A stretch of DNA of 64,000 bases from Darksidea phi (taxonomy: Eukaryota > Ascomycota > Dothideomycetes > Pleosporales > Lentitheciaceae), in contig JASJFT010000048.1 in assembly GCA_030770425.1 (NCBI GenBank), positions 188,536 to 252,535 on the forward strand. Direction: 5' to 3'. Both the position numbers and the translations under genes were made by a program. The notes under the pieces were generated by a model that saw only the letters and a program-made list of their open reading frames with translations, ran no database searches and was not told where the DNA came from. This document shows positions 56,196 through 64,000 of the stretch, piece after piece. The first letter of the stretch is position 1. Each line of letters starts with the position of its first letter.

Positions 56196-57589
56196 GATGC
56201 GAAAAGAACGTCTGCAACTGTTGGAGTTGCTTGTGGTGTCGCAATATGGGATGGAAGGAGGAGGGAAGGCCCGTCCGCCCAGCAGAGAGCGATGATATGA
56301 TTTCAGTCACCGCAGAGGCGGACCCACAAGCGGTAAGTTTTTCTGGGGTCCGACACCTCTCTGCATCGTTAGCACCAAGCGAGATAACGGCACAGCTCTT
56401 GTACGGATGAGTGCGAGAGGTGGTTGGTGGGCGAGTATCCACGGGAATAGCTGCCATTGTGGGGTCTCATTTGAGGGCTTAAGGCGTCGGATATTAGAGG
56501 TTCGTGCCTCACTGTCGACGTGCACCTGGCACAGGTGTGTGAAGCGCAGGGAGGGGTACAATAGGTCGCGGAAGCACATCCCTGGGCCGATCCTCTCGTT
56601 TCAATGCTCCCTTTCGGAGCCGGATACGAAGTGTACAGGTGTAGGCACAATTCCGGGACGAACGGTGGGAGGAGACGGAGACGGACGTAATAACAGACGC
56701 AGCATAAGACCATGTCATTGAATTTCGTTGTGTGTGGTGGACGAAGCAGAACTGTGGTGTCTCGCGCATGTGAGCAAGTGAAGTATCCGAGGCATGATCG
56801 GAGAAATAGACGGAAGCGCATCGGCCTAGTCTGTAACTTGTACCCTCACAATGCCGGTCATGTGGCTGCTCCTCGTCAGCAGCCACGGGCGACTCTACGG
56901 AGAGAAAAGCAGTTGTTCTCGCAATGAAAACTCATCGTATGCGAGCATGGGGCCTTTCTTCCGACGGAAGTTACCGTAGATTTCGTACTAGGGGATCTGA
57001 TATCGTACGCATTATGCATTGATCTTGTCGGGGGGAAAGCAGCCACCAGCAACGTGTCTGAAGAGCTTTCGCACGGCGTCTGGGAGCAAAGACCGAACCC
57101 GGCGACTCTGCTGTCGTATCTCATGCTGGCATCGGCAGTGAGTTGCTGAACAATCAGCCGTCCTGAAGGCGCAGATGAGGAATCATAGCAACATTGGCAT
57201 ATGGCGAGGAGTCCTGACCGCCTTGGTTGGTACAGTGGGATTGGCTTGGTAGCAAGGGTGGCGGCGGGTGTTGTAGGGCAGAAAAGGCTTGACGATGTCA
57301 CGTGAGAATTGCGCAATATCCGCCATGCCCGATCTGATGGCGAGAACTGCTCGCGCTCAGTACAAAAGCTCGACACAACCACTGGCGAGCTGGACACTCT
57401 GTCCTCTCTCCCGCATATCCACAGGCTCTCGATTTCCTTACGAGCTAGCTCCCACGCCTCTGCATCACCAAATTTCCCGCCAAAAAGCAACACTCCGGTA
57501 AGAAGGAGGTGCGGTATGTGCCGCCGCATCTACCCCGCTACCCCTCATGTTTGTCGTGTTTGCATGCTAACTGTGCACGGAAAAAGACA
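56196..57589. other. Divergent intergenic region (MFS transporter / peroxiredoxin)
   Basis: About 1.4 kb between two divergent starts. It should hold both promoters. An in-frame ATG at 57509 precedes the peroxiredoxin start, and GTAAGAAGG at 57497 may begin a 5' leader intron. No other gene supported. Confidence 0.5.
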
Positions 57590-58332
57590 ATGGCTGAAGA
57601 GCGCGCACAACCCCTCCGCCTGGGCAGCATTGCTCCCAACTTCCAGGCGCCCACCACGCAGGGCAACATCGACTTCCACGAGTTCATTGGCGACAACTGG
57701 GTCGTTCTTTTCTCGCACCCCGAGGACTACACGCCCGTCTGCACCACGGAGCTGGGCGCCTTTGCGAAACTCGAGCCCGAGTTCACCAAACGCGGCGTCA
57801 AGCTCATCGGGCTGTCGGCCAACACCATCGACAGCCACGATGGCTGGATCAAGGACATCAACGAGGTGTCTGGCTGCAACCTGACGTTCCCCATCATCGG
57901 CGACAAGGAGCGCAAGGTGGCCTACCTGTACGACATGTAAGTGGACGCTACGCAGGAGCTCCGAGACAGTGCAGTGCTCATTCTGGCCACAGGCTTGACT
58001 ATCAGGACACCACCAACGTCGACTCCAAGGGCATTGCCTTCACCATCCGCTCCGTCTTTATCATCGACCCCAAGAAGACCATCCGTCTCATCCTCTCGTA
58101 CCCCGCTTCCACCGGCCGCAACAGCGCCGAGGTGTTGCGCGTAATCGACTCGCTGCAGACGGGCGACAAGCACAAAATAACCACGCCCATCAACTGGGTG
58201 CCCGGCGACGACGTCATCGTGCACCCCGGCGTCACCAACGAGACGGCCAAGGAGCTCTTCCCCGACTTCAAGATCGTCAAGCCGTACCTGCGATTCACTC
58301 CGCTGCCCAAGGAGAAGACGAGTGCGGCATGA
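57590..58332 (+). CDS. 1-Cys (Prx6-type) peroxiredoxin, 228 aa
   Basis: Reduces hydrogen peroxide and alkyl hydroperoxides through one peroxidatic cysteine. Two exons, 57590-57936 and 57993-58332, intron 56 bases, splitting the Met codon of LYDMLDYQDT. The peroxidatic motif is HPEDYTPVCTTELG (Cys at about residue 52), followed by SANTIDSHDGWIKDI. A conserved Arg and the C-terminal VIDSLQTGDKHKITTPINW with PGDDVIVHP mark the Prx6 subgroup, which lacks a resolving Cys. An upstream in-frame ATG (57509) would add 27 residues (MRYVPPHLPRYPSCLSCLHA and on), which is Cys-rich and not a clear mitochondrial presequence; the ATG before AEERAQPLRLG is preferred. Confidence 0.95.
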
Positions 58333-59876
58333 AGGGGGCATTAGGGCGGCATAAGCGCAGACGTGGGACATTAGCGGGGATGGCAGGCATTGCGAGCGTG
58401 TTCAGGCGTTGTTTCGATTGGGACTATGCCCCGGGAGGGTTAGGGCTGGCGGTAGTTAAAGTGAAGTGTTTGTGCTTCTAGAACAGCACGGAATCCTTGG
58501 AGACTAATGCGCTCGATACGAGCCATGCGAGCGCTCCAGGTAGGGCTGAAACGGCGGTTGAGGGTGCAATTGAAAATGCTTGTCTGCGTCGTTGCTCCTG
58601 CGTTTGATCTAAATGGTGATTTCGGCGTCTTGAGGTGGGCGACGCGCCGGCCCCCATGGCACTGCACCAGTCTCCCCGGCGAGCGTCGAGGCCTGCAAGG
58701 GCTCATTCGCCCAGGGGCTCCAATGCTGGGGGGATTGCGCGCCAATGCGACGGGGGCCGTGCGCCGCCCAACTGCGGCTTGACATTTCCCGGGGCAGCGG
58801 GCGCTGATATAACTCCCAGCGCGCGGCGGAGCTGTGCGACCGCCTCTGCGTCCTGTCTGCACACTGTCTGCACACTGTCTGCACACCGTTGACCCGAATT
58901 TGCGTCTGCTGGCTCGTTGCTCGGCTGTCTTTCCCCAGTCTCCAGTAGCCAGGCCCGGTGTCGCCGTGCCCTGCCGGCTAGCATTCACCCACCGCGCGAG
59001 CGCGGCTGAACAAGATTCCGCGCCGCGTGGTCTCGCGTGGACTTCTGCATCCTACAGAGCCCCACCGCCGCCGTTCGCGGTGCTATTCTGCTCTGGCGCC
59101 TCTGTGTCGTCGTCCAAGAGCCGCTATTCTTGCCCTCCCGCCCTTTGTCTGGCTGCCGCATCCCGCAGCTCCTTGCATTCCCCCAGCAGCCTCGCCGAGA
59201 CGCCCTAGCCGCATTCGCTCTCGCCCCAAAGCCAGCTCTGCGCTCCGACCTCACCCACCGCTGCTGCCTCCGCGGTGCGTAGCAGTCCACTGCACATCGC
59301 CCGCTGCGAGCACACCACTCTTTTCACGCTGCATTCGTTTCCCCCCTCGTTTCCCCCCTGCCTCCCCGCCCGCTGTGCGCCGTGGGTCCTCCCTAACGTA
59401 AGGCTCCTTTTCTCTTTCAGCGACCCCTCAGTCCTCCCGCCCGCCTGTTCACGTGTCCCGGCCCTACCACGCGCCTTTGTCTCTACCAAAACATCCTCCA
59501 GCCCAGCCCGGCCCGCAGAGTAAGACACGGTAGATGCCACTGGGCTGCTTTCTCTTCCTGTAAGCAATCGACCTGCCGCACGCAGATCCCGTCCCACGCG
59601 AGGGGTGCAGGCGCAGACGCGGTACCTCGGTGCTACACTGCATGGTCGCACAACAGTGTGTCTCTTTCCCCAAAATACAATCATGGCTTTTGCACCCGGT
59701 TCAAGCGTGCCAGTTACTGGCCGAGATCCTTGTGGCAATGCCTCCATTGGGGACTCGTCTGCAGCTGGGCTCGACTGGGGCACTTGAAAACCGCGAGATT
59801 GTCCGCTTCCAGTGGCTCTTTTCCCTTCCCATGTCCTTTTCGAGTTCGACTGCTCAACCGAGTTTCATCACTGACA
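58333..59876. other. 1.5-kb intergenic region with promoter of the Kelch/BTB gene
   Basis: GC-rich near 58640-58990 with long overlapping chance frames, then a C/T-rich stretch near 59330-59500 that is probably a long transcribed leader. An 11-bp tandem repeat lies inside, listed separately. No further gene supported. Confidence 0.5.
58853..58885. repeat. 11-bp tandem repeat, three perfect copies
   Basis: Three copies of ctgtctgcaca in direct tandem. Confidence 0.95.
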
Positions 59877-62800
59877 ATGCTTCCCTTAGGCGTCGTCGCG
59901 TATCCGTCGGTGGGAGCCGGCACCACTCCTTTGGGCGAGTACTCGTCTGTTTGGAAGAAGCCGCGAGTGTCAAAACTCAGACGGGCCCTGTCGAATCAGA
60001 GAAGGCCGTCCCGCGGCTCTGCAAGTTCCCTAATCGTCCGTTCCTATCGCAGGGCTCATTTGGCTGCAAACCCTGTTCGTTCTGAACCTCCCTCTGCAAT
60101 TGACGCGGACCGTCCTTCGTGTCCGACCAGACCAAAGCACGTTCCCATCGTTATACCACACTATGTTCCGATCGTAGCACCTGAGAGCCCCTGTACCTCT
60201 TCCGGACTCAGCTCGTCGAGGACTTCCACCATCGTCTCCAGCGGCCATCCCAGTCTCTCCAGCTTCCCTCTACCAAGGTGCAAATCCGTCGGCGACTCCT
60301 CAAGCATTCGCTCTAGGCATGTTGAGATCGTAATACCTGACTGGGCTTTACCAATTCAAAGATTTTCTTCCTCGCCCATTAGTCTCCCCATCGAGTTTGA
60401 AGGCCTGAAGACTCCAGTTTCCCCTCCCTGGGGTTCACGTCCGGCCAGTATGGCTCGTCAGACGCCAAACACGAGCCGGACAAATACAATCGATTCCCAA
60501 ATCTCAGCTCCTTCGCCGTCGCAATTGTATTCGGACACCTTTCGAAATACGAACGGTAATCATGTCTCCAGTATGAACGGCAGTCAAACGAGTCTCCATC
60601 GACAGGACACGCTAGATGGCGAACGGCCGTCTACCTCGTCAGCAAGGACGCCTGGCGCAGGCATGGCTCCATCGCCTGCACTAGTGCAGACAGCTGGGCT
60701 TGGCACTCCAACAAGTTCAACATCAGGGCTGTCGGGGCTCGTCTGCAATGTCCACAGGACGACTGGTCGCGAGCCGCATCCTCTAGTTGGCGCGACAACT
60801 ACCATCTTGGGCGACAAGCTTTACGTGTTCGGTGGGAGAAGGCTGTCGAGGACGAGGCCACAGCTCACATCGGACCTCTACGAGCTTGATCTGATCAAAC
60901 GGCACTGGACGAAAGTTGATGCGAGAGGCGACATACCCCCACCTCGCTACTTCCACAGCGTCTGCGGCCTTGGAGACACCAAACTAGTCTGTTATGGCGG
61001 CATGTCCCCTGCATCTCAACAACCGAGCCAGACCGTTGCGGTGATACAGGGTACTCCCGCTGAACCTCAACCGGAGGTTGTGGTCATGTCCGATATTCAT
61101 ATTTATGATGTTATTACGAGGACATGGATGCATGTCGCAACGACCGATGCACCCCAAGGACGATATGCCCATTGCGCGACAATACTACCTTCATCTGCCA
61201 CGTTTTCTTCCACAACTGCCACCTTAGCAGCAATACGTCACAATCCATCAACAGCCAACCCGAATCAAGGCTCGATCGGAGTGCAGTTAGAAGGCGAAGG
61301 GGGCGCTGAAATGGTAGTTGTTGGTGGCCAGGACAGTGCTAACCATTATATTGAGCAAATCAGCGTGTTCAACTTGCGGAGTTTGAAGTGGACGGCAACA
61401 AACACGTTGGGAAGAAGCTGTGGCGCTTACAGGAGCGTAGTAGCGCCCTTATCTAGCATGGATCCTGATAAAATTGGAGCAGAAGTGCGAAAACGGAGCG
61501 AATCCGACAGCCCCGAAGAAGAAGTAGCCCCATCTCGAAGCGGCGGGTCCTCCATGCTCATATATTCCAACTACAACTTCTTGGACGTAAAGTTAGAGCT
61601 ACAGGTCAGACATCCAGATGGGACGCTCTCTGAAAAGCCGATGCAGGGAAACTTCTCACCTCCTGGTCTCCGTTTTCCTAACGGCGGCGTGATCAACAAT
61701 CATTTCGTGGTTAGCGGCACGTTCTTGACATCTTCTAAACAAGAGTACGCACTCTGGGCGCTTGACCTGCGGACGTTGAGCTGGGGCCGGATAGAGGCCG
61801 GCGGCAATATTTTCAGCCAGGGCAGCTGGAACAGGGGAATCCTTTGGCATCGAAGGAACAGTTTCGTGATATTGGGTAATCGCAAGAGAAGCCTCGTTGA
61901 AGATTACAATCATCGGCGCATCAACTTCTCGAATATCTGCGTCGTAGAGCTGGAAGCTTTTGGACTTTACGACAACCCTCGGAAAGTGGCACCAAATACT
62001 GCGTTCATGTCGGTCAGTGCGCCCGCGCATTCCGATGGCTTAGATATGAATGCAGGAGGGCGGACCCTTTCGCCCGCAGCGGCTGAATTGGGCCAGATGG
62101 CTTTGGGTATGCGCGAGCTGGCTGACATGGACTTCCTCGCTATACACGGCGAACGCATACCCGTCAACTCACACCTCATCGCCCGGCGGTGGGGCCCGTA
62201 CTTCAACCAGTTACTTCGTGAAAGCATGACGGCACCCGAGAACGCGGATGCGGCAACGCTTCGACCAGCAACCAGCATGCATCCATCCCGTAACTCGAGC
62301 GTTACTATTACCCCCTCGATAAGGACTGCATATTCCACTGCTACCACGCTAACGAATAACACCGGCTCGTCGTCAGGTACAGCCGTCGCCTCGTCAGTTC
62401 TAGGTCCGCCTGACCCCGCCTCTCAACCTCCGGCACACAGGCCTCGGACGTTATACCTTCCGCATACGCATCTGACACTACAGGCGCTCATCCATTTCCT
62501 GTATACATCATCACTACCTCCAAAAAATTCACCATTGTGTACACCTCAGATACTCTGTTCTCTCCTGCAGCTCGCCAGACCATACCAAGTCAACGGCCTC
62601 CTGGAAGCCACCATCGAACGTCTCCACGTTCTCTTGGACAACCGCAACACAGCAGCCATTTTCAACGCCGCTGCCATGGCAGCAGGTGGCGGCTCCAGTG
62701 TAGCCTTCCTCGGCGTGAACGGCGCTACTACAAATGGAATTACTAACGGCCACCTCGGCTCTTCAGTCACCAACCTCCATGATTTACATTCTTCGTCTAC

Positions 62801-63119
62801 AGAACGCTCTCTCGACCCCGCACTCAACGCTTTACGCATCAACACCGACGTAGAAGCCAATCGCGAGGACGAAGTAAGTTCCGCGACATCAACATCCACG
62901 TCGGCTTCGACGAGCGATGTTGGCGATGGGAGTGGAATCGAGCGAGAGATGTGGAACGGAGAAGTCAGCGCAGTCGTGGGTCTGCAAAAGAGGGGCCTCA
63001 GAGGACTCATGGAGGGGAGGCGGATTAGGGAGATGGGAAGAGGGAGTTCGAGGAGCAGGGATGAAGGAGGGCCTTCGACCAATGGAGATGGGGTAGGGCT
63101 AGGGTTGATAGGCGGCTGA
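59877..63119 (+). CDS. Kelch-repeat and BTB-domain protein, 1080 aa
   Basis: A single open frame with no intron needed. The first 300 residues are Ser/Thr/Pro-rich. Kelch-type blades occupy about residues 300-690: GATTTILGDKLYVFGGRR, RYFHSVCGLGDTKLVCYGG, GRYAHCATILPSS, EMVVVGGQDSANHYIEQI, VINNHFVVSGTFL. A BTB-like part begins near residue 750 (DFLAIHGERIPVNSHLIARR), is split by a Ser/Thr insert, and resumes with THLTLQALIHFLYTSSLP and LARPYQVNGLLEATIERLH. The layout is that of Ral2-like fungal Kelch/BTB proteins that link to Ras or polarity signalling. The start is the first in-frame ATG; another at 60450 (MARQTPNTSR) would give 889 aa and lies in a reasonable context, so the N-terminus is uncertain. 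Confidence 0.88.
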   Translation: MLPLGVVAYPSVGAGTTPLGEYSSVWKKPRVSKLRRALSNQRRPSRGSASSLIVRSYRRAHLAANPVRSEPPSAIDADRPSCPTRPKHVPIVIPHYVPIVAPESPCTSSGLSSSRTSTIVSSGHPSLSSFPLPRCKSVGDSSSIRSRHVEIVIPDWALPIQRFSSSPISLPIEFEGLKTPVSPPWGSRPASMARQTPNTSRTNTIDSQISAPSPSQLYSDTFRNTNGNHVSSMNGSQTSLHRQDTLDGERPSTSSARTPGAGMAPSPALVQTAGLGTPTSSTSGLSGLVCNVHRTTGREPHPLVGATTTILGDKLYVFGGRRLSRTRPQLTSDLYELDLIKRHWTKVDARGDIPPPRYFHSVCGLGDTKLVCYGGMSPASQQPSQTVAVIQGTPAEPQPEVVVMSDIHIYDVITRTWMHVATTDAPQGRYAHCATILPSSATFSSTTATLAAIRHNPSTANPNQGSIGVQLEGEGGAEMVVVGGQDSANHYIEQISVFNLRSLKWTATNTLGRSCGAYRSVVAPLSSMDPDKIGAEVRKRSESDSPEEEVAPSRSGGSSMLIYSNYNFLDVKLELQVRHPDGTLSEKPMQGNFSPPGLRFPNGGVINNHFVVSGTFLTSSKQEYALWALDLRTLSWGRIEAGGNIFSQGSWNRGILWHRRNSFVILGNRKRSLVEDYNHRRINFSNICVVELEAFGLYDNPRKVAPNTAFMSVSAPAHSDGLDMNAGGRTLSPAAAELGQMALGMRELADMDFLAIHGERIPVNSHLIARRWGPYFNQLLRESMTAPENADAATLRPATSMHPSRNSSVTITPSIRTAYSTATTLTNNTGSSSGTAVASSVLGPPDPASQPPAHRPRTLYLPHTHLTLQALIHFLYTSSLPPKNSPLCTPQILCSLLQLARPYQVNGLLEATIERLHVLLDNRNTAAIFNAAAMAAGGGSSVAFLGVNGATTNGITNGHLGSSVTNLHDLHSSSTERSLDPALNALRINTDVEANREDEVSSATSTSTSASTSDVGDGSGIEREMWNGEVSAVVGLQKRGLRGLMEGRRIREMGRGSSRSRDEGGPSTNGDGVGLGLIGG

Positions 63120-63868
63120 GTGGAGACCGTTGCAACGAAGACTGCAGCGAGTGACGCGATCTATCATGGCGATATGTTCGCTCGGTTTCTATATTTGACG
63201 AAGATTGGAGTTGGAATACCGCGGCGTTCATGGACAAATTTTCGTGTCGACGTGACGGTGGCTCATGTTTATCTGTCTACTCTTTCCTTTTCACGGTGGA
63301 TGCTGGATCCATGATATCACACGAAACTTTTGCGACAAACCCTTTTTGCATCTAGGGACGGAGAACCTTGTTTTTGTTTTCTTCTTCAATTCTCATCATG
63401 GCTTTCTTCTTACCTTTCTTGCACATTCGTTTTTTGGCTGGTGGCTTTTTGGGGGGGTTCGGATATTTGGGTAGCTGTTCTTGGTGTTTTTCTCTTTCTT
63501 TCTTTCTTTCCTTCTTTGTTGCGTAGATTGGTGATTGGACTTATGGGCGAAGACGGTGGATATGTTTTGCAATAGATTATGTTTGCTGTTTACGTGTGCG
63601 TCCATGTTGTGGTGAAGTTGTGTATTGGAATGTATGGCTCGATGCCGTCGAAGCTCCAATGACTGCGCGCCGAGCGTATCGAGTATGCTGCTAAATGTTG
63701 TAGTTGAGAACAAACGTACGAAGATGGGGCAGCGGAGAAGATGAGATGAGGGCGGGGGTTGTTGTCTTGGATAGAACGGAGATGGAAATGGCCGGTGCCG
63801 TGGGTTAGGTATGGGATTCGCGTCAAGATCAGGGTACTAGAACGTTTTCAGAGGGCGATGACAAGCTT
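63120..63868. other. Region downstream of the Kelch/BTB gene
   Basis: It includes a (TTTC)n tract near 63492-63516 and other T-rich DNA that probably carries the 3' end of the transcript. No gene supported. Confidence 0.5.
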
Positions 63869-64000
63869 GGGGGGGGGGGGGGGGGGAGGGGGGGGGTGGG
63901 GGGGGGGGGTGGGGGGCGGCGGGGGCGCCCGGAGACGGGGGGGCGGGGGTTTTTGTGGGGGGGCCCGCCCGGGGGGGCGCGCGTGTTGTTTGGAGGGGGG
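63869..64000. other. Poly-G end, probable assembly artefact
   Basis: About 130 bases made almost wholly of G with scattered T, C and A. It is not a TTAGGG telomere. It looks like the run-out of low-quality reads at a contig end. Confidence 0.75.

Noticed and set aside
56876..57529. A 217-codon minus-strand frame between the transporter and peroxiredoxin
   Set aside because: It covers the probable peroxiredoxin promoter and leader; no domain or splice support.
58440..58988. A 182-codon minus-strand frame downstream of the peroxiredoxin
   Set aside because: GC-rich DNA is open in several overlapping frames here and the product has no recognisable domain.

Overview
The window looks like nuclear DNA of a filamentous ascomycete (Pezizomycotina; a Dothideomycete is my best guess). 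Genes carry short introns of about 44 to 101 bases with GT..AG ends. They are well spaced on both strands with no operons, and the products are typically fungal: AA5 glyoxal oxidase with CBM18 modules, GH114, DUF6536, SRPK-like kinases and GPI-anchor enzymes. Exon structures were built by hand from splice motifs, reading-frame phase and family resemblance; no database search was run.

Layout. 1-7353 (+): 3' part of a giant Ser/Thr-rich surface-type protein with an 11-copy DINLSLG repeat, two PAN/apple-like Cys domains, a hevein-like module and an acidic tryptophan-rich tail. 7837-8508 (-): small basic nuclear-type protein. 9167-10566 (-) PIG-U and 10829-12917 (+) pescadillo/NOP7 share a divergent promoter. 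13490-14669 (-): secreted GH114. 16036-17260: decayed, tandemly duplicated remains of a membrane-anchored GH114 paralogue. 17643-18644 (+): APH-type kinase. 19168-21778 (-): glyoxal oxidase with three CBM18 modules. 23288-23955 (-) and 25810-27042 (-): unrecognised proteins. 29478-31124 (-): folylpolyglutamate synthase. 32112-33047 (+): F-box-like protein. 33486-34142 (-): small secreted Cys protein. 35991-36689 (+): LIS1/PAC1 pseudogene. 37602-39033 (-): SRPK-like kinase. 39663-39903 (+): possible microprotein. 40948-41740 (+): kinase pseudogene. 42250-44597 (+): secreted S41 peptidase. 44738-46099 (-): 3-hydroxyisobutyrate dehydrogenase-like enzyme. 47434-49610 (+): DUF6536 pseudogene. 50127-51580 (-): beta-lactamase-fold hydrolase. 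52193-53960 (-): PIG-S. 54229-56195 (-): MFS transporter. 57590-58332 (+): 1-Cys peroxiredoxin. 59877-63119 (+): Kelch/BTB protein. The last ~130 bases are nearly pure G and probably a contig-end artefact.

Themes. Two GPI transamidase subunits (PIG-U, PIG-S) lie 42 kb apart, too far to call a functional cluster. Several products act at the cell surface or on wall-type polymers (giant repeat protein, GLOX-CBM18, GH114, S41 peptidase, small secreted protein). The accessory stretches at 15-18 kb and 34-50 kb hold four recognisable decayed genes, one with TGG-to-TAG changes of the kind repeat-induced point mutation makes. The giant repeat protein is the strongest candidate for something undescribed.
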